NCBI GenBank assembly: GCA_023807065.1
Contig: JAJJLU010003654.1
Span: 1-41,645 of the forward strand
From: Isotricha intestinalis
Lineage: Eukaryota > Ciliophora > Litostomatea > Vestibuliferida > Isotrichidae
Direction of reading: 5' to 3'
Length of the DNA stretch: 41,645 nucleotides
The position numbers were made by a program, and so were the translations under genes. The notes below the pieces were generated by a model. It was not told the DNA's origin, ran no database searches, and worked only from the letters and a program-made list of their open reading frames with translations. This document shows, one piece after another, positions 19,051-29,767 of this stretch; the first letter of the stretch is position 1, and every line of letters begins with the position of its first letter.

Positions 19051-20568
19051 ATGATTAGAATTTTTACATTTAAATTGGTTTTATTTTTAATTATTTTTAA
19101 AAAAGCAAAATTAGAGAAAGACCATTCAAATGAAAATATAATTTCCTCTATTTCAATTCAAATAGGAAATAAGGTACTTAATGAAGAAATTGTCTTTTTT
19201 GGAATTAAAGATTATCAATCATTTTTACTAAAATATAAAGTAACTTCAAATTATATATGTTATATGCAATATTTTTATAATTTTTTATTTAAAAAACTCA
19301 TTCAATATTGTGTCGGAGAATATAATATTAATTCTACTAGTTTATTATTTATTGATGATGAATTACTAATATTTGATTATTATTATAATTTATCAATTTC
19401 TAAGAATAAACCTAAATTTTCTATTATTTATCCATCATCTAAAAAATTAGAAGGAAAAGTACCACAGAATATAAGAAACCCCATTTTTATATTAAAAGAT
19501 CAACTTTTTCAAATAATGAAATTTAGAATTAAAAATGAAAATCTTAATGTTACAATTAATATTATTTATGATAATACATATAATTTAATTCCTTATAATT
19601 ATATAATGATATCAAAATATATTCCTTTTATAACAATAATATTGGCATTAATGATGATATTTTTAGGTAAAAAGAATCATTTTTATAAATTTTTTATTTT
19701 TCTTTCAATTTTTGGAATTTCATATAATTTAATGTATATAAAAAATGTCAATGAAACTTTAAAATATAATATAGATTTTTATGAAAATCTTTTTAGAATT
19801 GATAATATATATGAAGTTTTAGGGAATATATTAAATAGTTTTTTCCAAATAATGTATTATTATTTCATTATTTTGTTATCTAGAGGATTTGGAATACTTT
19901 ATTATTCAATAAATATAGTAAATTCACAAAAAATGTATTTTTTATTAATTATTACTTATATATTTATTAGTACAGATCCAATTTTTGAAGTTTTTACCTT
20001 TCAAATTTTTTCTTTAAGTTTAAGAGAAATCAAAAAATTATTATTAAATATATTTATTTTACTTTACTGTATTATAAATATTAATATATGTAAAAAATAT
20101 TTAGAAAATTATCTAATTGTGGCAGTTGTTCAGAATAGAAATTATTTTTTTCTTATCATGAAAAAGTTAGTTTTTTTTTCTTGTTTAAAAGGAATTTTAA
20201 TTATGCATTTATTTTTTTATATTTCAACTTTGTTTTTATTTAAAAAATATCAACAAAGTTCTTATTATTTTTTAATACAAAATTCATATGAAGAAAATTT
20301 ATTTTGTGTTCATCTAGATTTAATTATTTTATTTTTTATTTTTGACAAGAAAAAATTTTTTAGAATTGAAAATTTAGAAGATTTTAATATAATTAAAAAA
20401 TTGGAAATATCAAAATGTTTTATAAATAAAACTCAAAATATTATATTTATCATTAAAATGAGCATTAAAAATAAGAAACCTTTAATAATATTAAATCCTT
20501 ACAAAAATAAATTAGAAAAGAATATGAACATTAATTACTTAAAAATAGGAAAAATTTCTTTTGATTAA
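19051..20568 (+). CDS. Predicted seven-helix membrane protein with N-terminal ectodomain
   Basis: The protein has 505 residues. A signal peptide (about 1-20, FKLVLFLIIFKKA) leads to a ~165-residue extracellular domain with a few Cys and N-x-S/T sites. From about residue 188 there are roughly seven hydrophobic segments (for example IPFITIILALMMIFLG and FFIFLSIFGISYNLMY). A short basic tail follows. Ectodomain plus seven helices, and the segment LLSRGFGILYYSI inside the helical core, recall the GOST/Lung-7TM receptor group (sorting or signalling proteins), but the match is weak. The stop is only 23 bp from the convergent gene's stop. It is an orphan 7TM protein until profile searches say otherwise. 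Confidence 0.75.
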   Translation: MIRIFTFKLVLFLIIFKKAKLEKDHSNENIISSISIQIGNKVLNEEIVFFGIKDYQSFLLKYKVTSNYICYMQYFYNFLFKKLIQYCVGEYNINSTSLLFIDDELLIFDYYYNLSISKNKPKFSIIYPSSKKLEGKVPQNIRNPIFILKDQLFQIMKFRIKNENLNVTINIIYDNTYNLIPYNYIMISKYIPFITIILALMMIFLGKKNHFYKFFIFLSIFGISYNLMYIKNVNETLKYNIDFYENLFRIDNIYEVLGNILNSFFQIMYYYFIILLSRGFGILYYSINIVNSQKMYFLLIITYIFISTDPIFEVFTFQIFSLSLREIKKLLLNIFILLYCIININICKKYLENYLIVAVVQNRNYFFLIMKKLVFFSCLKGILIMHLFFYISTLFLFKKYQQSSYYFLIQNSYEENLFCVHLDLIILFFIFDKKKFFRIENLEDFNIIKKLEISKCFINKTQNIIFIIKMSIKNKKPLIILNPYKNKLEKNMNINYLKIGKISFD

Positions 20569-20591
20569 TTAAAATCTTAATTAATTATTTT

Positions 20592-22952
20592 TTATTTTAA
20601 TAATTTATCAAAAAGTTGAATAAGATTAGGTTTCCCTTTAATTTTATTTTTAACTTTACTTTTAATCATTCTTTTATTAATTCCACCTTCAATAATCCCA
20701 ATGACAAATCTTTCAGCTTGCCAACCACATAAACTATTAATATTTAAATCCAAATCTTTAATTAAATAATCAACAATATAATCAATATATAATTCAGCAT
20801 CATATTTATTAATTTTTAAAAAGAGAACAGTCAAACATTCCCAAATACTTTTTTTATTTATATTACTTAAACCAAGATTATAATTTTTACATAAATAATC
20901 AATTTCACACATTAATAAATCTTCTGGTTTAAGTGCTTTATTAACAAAACATTCTTTTACATTTGATAATTCTTTTATTATATGAGTAATTCCATCTTTA
21001 AAATCACTCATATCAACTTCTCTAATAAAACCAAAATCTTGTTTTTGAGTAATATAAGGAAAAATTTCTTTTCTAACCTCATTTAATATTTCTTCTATTT
21101 TAGAATTATCATTAATATACTTTATACAATTAATATAAAATTTTTCATATTCAGGGTTTAATTTCCCTCCTTTTTCCAAATAAATTTTTAAAGCAAAAGC
21201 AGAAGCATCTCTTACTTCTAAAATATTATCAAAACAATGTAATTTAATTAATTGACATACATCATCAATTAATTCATTATTATTACAAATAAATTCATAA
21301 ATATTAAAAAAAACATAACTTAAAGCAATTAAAGCACTTTCTCTAACATTCCAACAAGTATCATGACAACAAAATAATACTCCATTAATCATTTCATTGT
21401 AATTATTTTTAACAATATCTTTATGAATAGTATCATCATATACTTTAATAATTAATTCTTGAATACATCTACATGCAGCTTCTTTTTCAACTTGACCAAT
21501 TGACTTTAAATCATTTAAATAAACTTTTAAAAAATTTTCATATCTTATTTTAATTATGTTTATTCCTTCCATTTCTACTATTGTTTTCCATAATTGCATT
21601 GAATTTTTTTTAACTCCATCAACTTGTAAATATCTATTTAAACATATTAATGGAAGTGTTTTATCCATGAAGATTTGTTCATTTCTTAATGAATGAAATT
21701 CATTAAATTTAATTAAAAAATTTAAAATCCAAAATCTTAATCTTGGACTTGTAAAAGATAAATGAAGTGCTGTTTTTTTTAACATTATTTCTGAAAAAGA
21801 ATTTATATTTTCTTTAATATAATCTACATAAAACGGCATTTTTAAATAATAAGTAAATATTTCATAAATTAAAAATAAAAGAATTATTACTTTATCATTA
21901 TTATCATCATTTAATATATCTAATAATTTTTTAGAATACTCAATTAAAGTATTTTGACATTTATCAAACATTCCTTTTTCAATTGGCATTCTTTTAATAA
22001 TTTCAATTAAAATATTTTTACTAGTATCTAAAGTAAGATGTTGTGGTTTTGATGCATTATCATCAATTTTTGGGATTTGAACTTGATTTTCTCCTGTAAA
22101 TTTATTTTTAAAATTTTCAATACTTTCCTGTGTTCCAATGATTATTTCTTTATAACAAGTTTCAATAATATTATTTAAATTATCTTCTAATTTAGAATAA
22201 AGCATATATGATGTAAAAGTACCTATTGAATTTGTAATACATGTTCTGATTCTAAAATCATTACAAATAAATAAGGTTGGAAATAATTTTGTAAATTCAT
22301 TTATTAAATTATTTAATATTGGAAGTTGTTTATTAATTTCAGGAAAAACTGTTGAAAAAGTAATTAAACGTTTCATTAAAATTGAAGAAATTGTTAATGA
22401 AGCTGAAACTGAATTAATATATATTGATTGTCTAATTGGAATTCCGTTATTTTCTGGATTATTTGCATTCAAATTATTATTTTCTTCTTTATCATCTTTT
22501 TTTGTTAATAATAATACTATTTCCTTTTCTAATTCTGTAATATCTATTATATCATTTAATATATTTTGATGACTTAAATAAAAATTATCTAATATTGAAA
22601 AAACTTCTTCTTTTTGAGGAATTGTTGATTCTTCGTTTTGTAATATTAAAATTTTTTGATGGAATTTTTCAAAGAAATTTTCTTTAGTTAATTCTTCTTT
22701 ATTTTCAATTATTTTTTGTTCAGCAAATAATTTATTTATTGTTTCTTCTTTTTCTTTTATATTCTCATTAATTAAATTTTTATTATATGTAACTTCAATT
22801 TTTTCTTTGGAATTTATTTCATTTAACCAATTTTTAACAATTTCTTTATTTGATTGTCCTATATTTTCAGTTTTATTATCAGAAAATTTTTTATTAACTT
22901 TTTCTAAAAAAGCAGATAATTCTTCTTTAGAATATTCTTTTTTATTTTCCAT
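20592..22952 (-). CDS. HEAT/ARM-type helical-repeat protein
   Basis: The protein has 786 residues and no signal peptide or membrane helix. The first ~110 residues are charged and coiled-coil prone. The rest is a run of amphipathic helix pairs, including HDTCWNVRESALIALSYVFFNIYEF and then HCFDNILEVRDASAFALKIYLEKGG, which read as consecutive HEAT repeats with the typical Asp/Val-Arg turn. This suggests a scaffold or transport-type adaptor. I cannot name the family. Proteasome activators, tubulin cofactor D and karyopherins all share this style of repeat. Its start lies 58 bp downstream of the next minus-strand gene's stop, so the two are tightly packed but not necessarily co-transcribed. Confidence 0.78.
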   Translation of the reverse strand: MENKKEYSKEELSAFLEKVNKKFSDNKTENIGQSNKEIVKNWLNEINSKEKIEVTYNKNLINENIKEKEETINKLFAEQKIIENKEELTKENFFEKFHQKILILQNEESTIPQKEEVFSILDNFYLSHQNILNDIIDITELEKEIVLLLTKKDDKEENNNLNANNPENNGIPIRQSIYINSVSASLTISSILMKRLITFSTVFPEINKQLPILNNLINEFTKLFPTLFICNDFRIRTCITNSIGTFTSYMLYSKLEDNLNNIIETCYKEIIIGTQESIENFKNKFTGENQVQIPKIDDNASKPQHLTLDTSKNILIEIIKRMPIEKGMFDKCQNTLIEYSKKLLDILNDDNNDKVIILLFLIYEIFTYYLKMPFYVDYIKENINSFSEIMLKKTALHLSFTSPRLRFWILNFLIKFNEFHSLRNEQIFMDKTLPLICLNRYLQVDGVKKNSMQLWKTIVEMEGINIIKIRYENFLKVYLNDLKSIGQVEKEAACRCIQELIIKVYDDTIHKDIVKNNYNEMINGVLFCCHDTCWNVRESALIALSYVFFNIYEFICNNNELIDDVCQLIKLHCFDNILEVRDASAFALKIYLEKGGKLNPEYEKFYINCIKYINDNSKIEEILNEVRKEIFPYITQKQDFGFIREVDMSDFKDGITHIIKELSNVKECFVNKALKPEDLLMCEIDYLCKNYNLGLSNINKKSIWECLTVLFLKINKYDAELYIDYIVDYLIKDLDLNINSLCGWQAERFVIGIIEGGINKRMIKSKVKNKIKGKPNLIQLFDKLLK

Positions 22953-23010
22953 GATTTTTAATATTAATGAATAATAAAAATAATAATATTAAATAAATAA
23001 AATTTAATTA

Positions 23011-24594
23011 TCAATGATATAAATTTTTTAAGAAAAATTCATCAACAATTTTATTAGCCATATTTTTTTGACTATTTCTATTTGGATTTTCTATTTTTCC
23101 AATTCTTACTCTTGCTGATTTATTAACTTGATTATAAGGTTCTTTTGTTATTTCATTTTTTTCAATAATATTTTCTTGTTTATTATAAGAATCTCCTTTT
23201 TCATTATTAACTTTATTCATTAAATTTTCTAAAGATATTTGTAATTCATTTTTATGTTTTTTTTTAGGATGAGTTTGATTTAATACTTTATTTTGAGTTG
23301 TTGTTTGATTATTTAAATTTGGATTTTTTATTTTATTATTTTTAGTCAATGAAATAATTGTTTGTTTTTGAATTTTATTATTATTTGTATTTATATTTTT
23401 GTTATTGTTTTTATTATTATTTATATCTTTCACATATTTATCATAATTGATTTTATTTTCTTTTATTTTATTTCTTTTTTTTGCCTCTTCATACATTTTA
23501 TTTGCATATTCAATTATATTTTTCATTGGTTTTTTTATCACTTTACACATTTTAATTTCATTTTCTTCTTCAATTTTTTTTTCTTCATTTTTTTTATCAA
23601 TTTCAGATTTAATTTTTTCATCATGTTTGATTTGATGCTGTTTAAACCTATCATTATAAATATTTGCCCATTGTTCTTGTTTATATTTTTTTAAAGGTTT
23701 ATCATCTTCTTTTTCTTCTAATTTTTTTTTTAAAGTGTTTAATTGTTCTTGAGCTTCTAATCTTCGATTTGCATCTTCAATTAATCTATTAAACCCTTTA
23801 ATTCTTTGATTTTCATCCATTTTATTTTTTGTTTTTTCAATTATATTTTCTAATCTTCTTTCTTGAGTTTGTCTTTTCATAATATCAAAAGTCATTCTCA
23901 TCATAAAATTATCATTTTTATTTGGTTGAAGTTTTGAACTTTCTTTTACAAAATCTAATTTTAATTGTTCTGTATCAGATATATTATTATTAGTAATTGT
24001 ATTTTTTGAAACATTAAAAACTTGAGTATATAATCTATCTAAATTTGAAGCAATTTCTGATGTTTCTAAAGCTGAAAGTTCTTTAAAATTATTTTTGTTT
24101 TTATTGTTTGATGATTGAATATTTTCTTCATTATTTTTATGTTGATTTGTTTTATTATTTTGATAATTATTTTTTTCATTTGTTGGAATTACATTTGATT
24201 CTTTGTTCATTAAAACTTGTTCTTGCTCATTTATTGTTAAATGTTCTATTTGGGGTTCTTCCTCATATAATAAATCTTCTGTTGGAATCTTTTTATTGTT
24301 ATTTGTATTTGTTTCTTTTTTTTCTTCTTTATTTTCAACAATGTTGTTTTTTTCTTCTATATCAGACTCTATAATTTCATTTTCTTCATTACTTCCTTCA
24401 TTTTCATTTACTTCATTTTGTGATTCTTTTTCTTTTGAGTCCTTATTTGATTTAATTTCTTTGTTATTTTTATTATCTATTTCATTTGAATTTAATTGAT
24501 TTAAATCAAAGTCTGGTGTTTCTATTTTATTTTCTTCTTCCTGATTAATTTTCTTTTCTAAATTACTTAAATTATTCTTTTCAGTATCACTCAT
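23011..24594 (-). CDS. Coiled-coil, Asn/Glu/Lys-rich protein of unknown function
   Basis: The protein has 527 residues. Residues 1-165 are acidic and low-complexity (Glu, Asn, Lys). The middle (about 170-385) is the conserved-looking part: LDRLYTQVFNVSKN, MRMTFDIMKRQTQERRLENI, then QEQWANIYNDRFKQHQIKHDEKI. This style occurs in protist cytoskeletal and ciliary coiled-coil proteins, but I cannot assign a named family. A basic Asn/Lys-rich tail ends with SARVRIGKIENPN. Antisense open frames over this gene are composition artefacts. It is head-to-head with METTL14, with 128 bp between the two start codons, so the promoters must share that gap. Confidence 0.78.
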   Translation of the reverse strand: MSDTEKNNLSNLEKKINQEEENKIETPDFDLNQLNSNEIDNKNNKEIKSNKDSKEKESQNEVNENEGSNEENEIIESDIEEKNNIVENKEEKKETNTNNNKKIPTEDLLYEEEPQIEHLTINEQEQVLMNKESNVIPTNEKNNYQNNKTNQHKNNEENIQSSNNKNKNNFKELSALETSEIASNLDRLYTQVFNVSKNTITNNNISDTEQLKLDFVKESSKLQPNKNDNFMMRMTFDIMKRQTQERRLENIIEKTKNKMDENQRIKGFNRLIEDANRRLEAQEQLNTLKKKLEEKEDDKPLKKYKQEQWANIYNDRFKQHQIKHDEKIKSEIDKKNEEKKIEEENEIKMCKVIKKPMKNIIEYANKMYEEAKKRNKIKENKINYDKYVKDINNNKNNNKNINTNNNKIQKQTIISLTKNNKIKNPNLNNQTTTQNKVLNQTHPKKKHKNELQISLENLMNKVNNEKGDSYNKQENIIEKNEITKEPYNQVNKSARVRIGKIENPNRNSQKNMANKIVDEFFLKNLYH

Positions 24595-24722
24595 ATAATA
24601 TTAATAAAAAAAACCAATAAAATTAAATATATAATAAAAAATAAACCTTCAAGACTCCAAAAATTAAATTAAAAATATTAAATGAAAAAAAATAAAAAAA
24701 AAAACAAAAAAAATTAAAAAAA
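24595..24722. promoter_or_regulatory. Short bidirectional promoter region
   Basis: The 128 bp between two divergent ATGs must hold both promoters and 5' leaders. It is almost only A and T, with A-rich runs before the METTL14 start. No specific motif was recognised. Confidence 0.4.
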
Positions 24723-25991
24723 ATGAAAAAATCAGAAACACAAGAAAAACAAGAAGAAGATACAGAAACTCAAAAATCCTCTGTTCCAAAGCATGAAGTA
24801 TTGATCAACACAATAAAAGCAGATGGAGGAGCATATAAAGGATGTCCAAAAAATGATTATTGTCTCCATTTTGTAGAAACAGGAGAACGTCCTCAAAACT
24901 TTATTCGTGATTATGAAGAAGAAAAACGTTTTTTAGATTATCCAAAACTAAATGAATTAATAAAATTAAAAAATGAAGTATTACAAAAGAGAGCAACACC
25001 TTCAATGTGGATTCAATGTGATTTAAAAAAATTTGATTTATCAGTTTTAGGTAAATTTGATGTAATCTTAATAGATCCTCCATTACCGGAATATTATAGA
25101 AGAGCTCAAAATTTAGGTGTTGATCTTTCTCCTTTTAAACCATGGACTTTCGAAGAAATTCAAAATTTACGAGTTGACTTATTAGCAGATACTTGTTGTT
25201 TCCTTTTCCTTTGGGTAGGTGCTGGAGAAGGTTTAGATAAAGGAAGACAGTTATTAAAAAATTGGACTTTTAGAAGATGTGAAGATATTGTTTGGATAAA
25301 AACTAATAAAAGGAATTTTTCTAAGAAATCTTATGAAGATTGTGATAATAGTTTACTTCAACATACTAAAGAACATTGTTTAGTTGGAATTAAAGGTGCT
25401 GTTAAAAGAGGTGTCGATGGTCATTTTATTCATGCTAATATTGATACAGATGTTATTGTTAGTGAAGAACCACCTCAAGGATCTACTGAGAAACCTGAGG
25501 AATTATATAGAATAATTGAGAGGTTTTGTATGGGAAGAAAAAGAATTGAATTATTTGGTGAAGATAGAAATAAAAGACCTGGTTGGCTAACTTTAGGTAA
25601 TAATTTAAGTAATACTAATTTTAATTTAGAGAAATATAATAATTTCTTTAAAGGTGATTTATATTATCCTGATGTTCAAGGATATGAAGGAGGAAGATAT
25701 GTTGGTTGTACTCCTGAAATTGAAAATTTAAGGCCTAGAAGTCCTACTAAAGCACAAAATATTCAACCTGTTATTCCTCAAATGAATATTAATGGGCAAA
25801 TGTCTAATATTCCTATTTTCCCACAAATGAGTTTTCCTAATATGATGAATATAGCTAATTTGTATTCTTTTCAAGGTATTCAAGGACAAGGAAATATTGA
25901 TATGATGAATGGACAGTTTGGAATTGGAAATAGTAATAGTAATTTAATTAATAATAATGGATTAATGAATAATAATCCTAATATTAAATAA
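24723..25991 (+). CDS. METTL14: METTL14-type subunit of the mRNA m6A methyltransferase
   Basis: The protein has 422 residues. It matches METTL14 throughout: an N-terminal cap with KGCPKNDYCLHFVETG and RPQNFIRDYEEEKRFLDYPKL, the MT-A70 core with FDVILIDPPLPEYYRR, FLWVGAGEGLD, RRCEDIVWIKTNKRN, TKEHCLVGIKG and GHFIHANIDTDVIV, and RPGWLTLG near the end. The family forms a heterodimer with METTL3, which does catalysis while METTL14 holds RNA. The motif here is DPPL, between the EPPL usual in METTL14 and the DPPW of METTL3. The RGG tail of animal METTL14 is replaced by an Asn/Met/Gln/Gly-rich tail (about 350-422). No METTL3 gene lies in the window. No intron is needed. Confidence 0.94.
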   Translation: MKKSETQEKQEEDTETQKSSVPKHEVLINTIKADGGAYKGCPKNDYCLHFVETGERPQNFIRDYEEEKRFLDYPKLNELIKLKNEVLQKRATPSMWIQCDLKKFDLSVLGKFDVILIDPPLPEYYRRAQNLGVDLSPFKPWTFEEIQNLRVDLLADTCCFLFLWVGAGEGLDKGRQLLKNWTFRRCEDIVWIKTNKRNFSKKSYEDCDNSLLQHTKEHCLVGIKGAVKRGVDGHFIHANIDTDVIVSEEPPQGSTEKPEELYRIIERFCMGRKRIELFGEDRNKRPGWLTLGNNLSNTNFNLEKYNNFFKGDLYYPDVQGYEGGRYVGCTPEIENLRPRSPTKAQNIQPVIPQMNINGQMSNIPIFPQMSFPNMMNIANLYSFQGIQGQGNIDMMNGQFGIGNSNSNLINNNGLMNNNPNIK

Positions 25992-26579
25992 ATTTTTATT
26001 TTTTTTTCTAATTTTAAATTTTATTTTTTTTTAAATTTTTATTTTAGTTTAAAGATTTTAAATTTCAGAATAGGTAAGGTTTTAAGGAATTTTTTTGTAT
26101 TTATTAAGATTTTTTTTTAATTTAAAACAGATAACATTAATTTAATAAGATAGAAAATAAAAAAATTATCAATTACCATTCTTTTATTGAGATTTTCATT
26201 TAATTACAATCAAAATATATAATATTGTGACATATCATTATAGTTCCAAATCTATAATATAATTTATAGATATAATGATAAAGGAGTAAAATAAGATCAA
26301 ATTGTATAGGGTCAGCTGCAGAAATATGTGATTGGCATCTTTATGTAATAATTATAAATGTGAATCTCATAGATATATTCTTAAAAAGAAGATGTTAAAG
26401 TTTTAATAAAAAACATTAAAATATTATAATAGAATATATAAAATAAAATGTTTTAAAATATTCTTTTTTTTATTATTTTATTTTATTTGAATTTTATTTA
26501 AATAAAAATCAAAAAAAAAGTAACAAGTCATTTAATTTGTTTATATAAGAATTTATTAATTAAAAAAGCCAAGGAAAAC
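25992..26579. other. Convergent intergenic spacer with a stem-loop
   Basis: It lies between the stops of METTL14 and RPN1. It holds the stem-loop at 26233-26280 and, after it, about 85 bases (26281-26365) with more G/C than the surroundings. No tRNA, snRNA or snoRNA signature could be confirmed. Confidence 0.5.
26233..26280. other. Stem-loop in the METTL14-RPN1 spacer
   Basis: TATCATTATA (26233-26242) pairs with TATAATGATA (26271-26280). Inside, TCTATAA (26251-26257) pairs with TTATAGA (26264-26270), with an 8-nt bulge on the left arm. It is A+T-rich, so chance is possible. The G/C-enriched stretch that follows makes a small RNA gene worth considering. Confidence 0.3.
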
Positions 26580-29251
26580 TTATCTTCCTTTCTTCTCTGG
26601 ATTTTCCTTAACAATCACAATATTTTCCATAACATCAGAATAACTAATATAATCATCACCATTTAATTCGCATCTTTCTCCAGTTCCAATAAGTGAAGGA
26701 GAATTATGAATTTGGAATCCAGTAATAGTTCTAGGATTCCCAGTTTGACCAACAATATCAACAGCTTGTCCTACCATTAATTGAACAGGAATAGGTTCTA
26801 ACTTTTCATTAACAGTCATAACCATTCTAGGTCTCATAGCCAAACCCAAAGTATATAAAATAAATTGATGCTTATCTAATAATTTATTTATTTCAGTAAA
26901 TGAAAAAACTGAAATTAAAACTCCTGCCATTCCAACATGATTTAATAATAAATTATGACTATATAATGGATTTAATGTCAACATTCCTTTTCCCATATGA
27001 AGTAATCCTTGTGCTATTCTTACTATAACTAATGTATTTGTATCTTCAGAATAAAATCCTGCTAAATTTCTTAATAAACCTGCTACTCTACTATGATTTG
27101 TACCTGCTGAAACTAAACCTAAGCTAAATATTGCATTCATTGCTGTTTCTTTATCATTATCATAACAAAATTTTGTTATACTATCTACTATTGTTACTTT
27201 TGGATTTGATAAATTTAATAATGCCATTGCTAAAGATACTGTTTTTTTGACACTTGGTTCACCAAATTGAAGAAAATGATTAAATGATCTTGTTAACATT
27301 TCAGTTCCTACTTCTTCACCTATTGCTATTAAAGCACAACCTAAAACTGCAATACTTTGTACTTTTGGAGCAATTTCTTCTTTTTGTTTTGCTATTAAAT
27401 GCATTAATTCTTGTACTTTAGTGACATTACCACTTCCAGCATAAGCAAATGAAGTTAATATAGTTTTTAAATATATTCTCATTTCTTTTGGAAATTCTTC
27501 AATAGAAGTGATTGTTTCTATCATAAAATCAGTATCTTTTTGTTTTCCTAAACAAATTAATCCTAATCCTAAAGCATAAAGAACGAAAAATTGATTTTCC
27601 ATTAATTTAGCTTTTCCTTCCTCATTTCTTGCTAATAATATAGCAAATAATTCATTAAAAACTTCATCACTGGCAGAACCAATATAAATTAATCCATAAC
27701 ACAAAGAGCAAAAAGCACTAACTTCAAAACCATATTCAAAATTTTGTAATATTTTAAGTATAGGATCCATTAATTCTTCTTTTTGACTTCCAGCACATGC
27801 AATACCTAAACCTAATAAAGAAGCAACTTTAATATTTAAATTTTTATCTTCTAATTCTTCTAATAAAATTGCTATTGCTGTATCATTATCATCATGGATT
27901 CCAGTTAAACATATTCCTAAACCTAAATTTCTTCCTGCTCTTTTATAAACATCAGTTTCATTATTTCCTGCAATTTCATATAATTTACCAGGACCTTCTA
28001 AACTATCCCACAAATTTACTAAACCATATCCTCCAAGTAATGCTGTTATTCCTTCATCTTTATTTTTTCTTAGCCAATCTGAATTTTCTTTTGTCAATAA
28101 TACTTCTGTTCCAAAACCTGCATTTATAAATGAAGATGCTATTGAATGAGATAAATTTATTTTATATGATTCTAATGGAGTTCCACTTTCTTTTTTATTT
28201 TCTAAATGACTTTTAAAAATGTCTTCTGGATGTTTTGGTTCTAAAACTTCTAATTCTTTTCCTAATCTTTTATAATAATCTGATAATTTTAAATTTGACA
28301 TTATTTCACGTAATTCTTCATCTAAGTCGTCACTTTCTATAAATATATTTTCACGAGCTAAAAGAAATGCTAATTGCATTTTTATATTTTTATCTTTACA
28401 TTGATTAAATGTTTGATTTATAAACATTGAATTTCCCATTTTAATTGCAACTCTCATTGCATTAACATATTGATGATATTTTTCATAATATATATTATAT
28501 ACTAATTCTAATGTTTGTCTATATTCTTCAGTATCAGCAGAATAATTTACAATACTTAATAAATATAAACATATTTTCTTATAATTATTTTCATTTACAA
28601 ATTCTTTCATTTTATCTAATTGTTCTGTTTCAATTAATAAATCAATAACATCATTTTCGCAATGTTGTTGAATTAAATAAGGAATAATATTTTGTGCTAA
28701 TTCATATAATTCATCAATATTTTCATTCTTATCTAATCTTCTATTATATTCATTAGCAATATCCCCACATAAGCTTCTAATATATTCTTGTCCCCATTCA
28801 GTTATATTAGTTTTACTTCCTTTTAAAACATAATAAAGTGAATTTTCTTCAACATTCATAATAACCATAACTAAAACTGATAATAAATCACATAACATTA
28901 ATTTGAAGTTTTTATCTTCATTTGTTTTTTCTTCCCATTTTTCATATTTTTCTTTTATTTCTTGATAATGAGTTCTTAAAAATTTTAATGGACGAGGAAT
29001 TGATGTCATTGAACTTGTACTTGTTGTTATTTGGTCTTTTAAAAAGTTATAACTGTTAATTCTTATTTGAGGGTCTGAATCAAATAATCTTTCAACTGCC
29101 ATATCAATATCTTTTTTATATTCTAAATCTTCTTCACTCTAAATTTTTATATTTTATATTTTACAATTTCTTTTTTTGGAACTTGCTTAGGCTTTGAACT
29201 TGTGTCTATCTCTGATTTTTCTTGTTGACTTGAATCTTTATTGTCTTTCAT
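26580..29251 (-). CDS. RPN1: 26S proteasome regulatory subunit RPN1 (one 26-nt intron)
   Basis: Exons are 29251-29165 and 29138-26580, giving 881 residues. The second exon has an internal Met (29102), but family members need about 40 more residues. Splicing the 26-nt intron joins KKEI to SEEDLEYKKDID and then AVERLF, which matches the conserved N-terminus, and gives an upstream ATG at 29251. The domain has SSMTSIPRPLKFLRTHY near the start. Proteasome/cyclosome repeats follow in the middle (GLGICLTGI, LLGLGIACAGS, YALGLGLICLGK, SLGLVSAGTN). The usual RPN1 C-terminal barrel follows, to GDDYISYSDVMENIVIV. RPN1 sits in the base of the 19S particle and docks ubiquitin receptors and deubiquitinases. 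It appears complete and functional. Confidence 0.96.
29139..29164 (-). other. 26-nt GT-AG intron of RPN1
   Basis: On the minus strand it starts GTAAAATAT and ends AAAATTTAG. The length is 3n+2 and retention would hit TAA after five codons. Removal restores the conserved RPN1 N-terminus. Confidence 0.9.
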
Positions 29252-29767
29252 TTAATTTAATATAGAATTTTAATAATTCATTGGAGATTTATGATAAATT
29301 ATTTATTTGTTATTATTTAATTTTTAAATAAAAAATTGATTTTTTTGAAAATTGTTTAAATTTTTTTATTAATTAATTTTTGGAAGAAGAATACTAAAAT
29401 AATATAAAAAATAAATTATAATGAATCAACAATAATTCGTTAAAACTAAAATATTTATTTGTGAAATTTTATTTTTAGAAACATAATTCACATAATTTCA
29501 ATAAACTAATTCCACTTTTAAATCTTTACTTTCAATTATTATAATAATTTCATTTTGTTTTTAATCCTATTAGGAGTTATTCTTTATTTTTCAGTTATTT
29601 CATTTTAACCAACATTAAATATTCATTTTCATATTCTAAATTATCTTAAAAAAGGTGTTTTTATTTGATGTTTTTATATAATAAGAACTTTGATTATTTG
29701 TATTCATAATTAAAATACACATATATTTTTATAAATTTATTTAAGTTTTAAGCAATTAAATATAAAA
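29252..29767. other. Divergent intergenic spacer
   Basis: It lies between the start codons of RPN1 (-) and the giant gene (+). It is A+T-rich, with no coding frame or repeat seen, and should hold both promoters. Confidence 0.5.

Noticed and set aside
23362..24499. Several Phe/Ile-rich plus-strand frames over 23362-24499
   Set aside because: They are antisense to the Lys/Asn/Glu-rich coiled-coil gene. Complementing Lys/Asn/Glu codons gives Phe/Ile/Ser-rich frames without stops.
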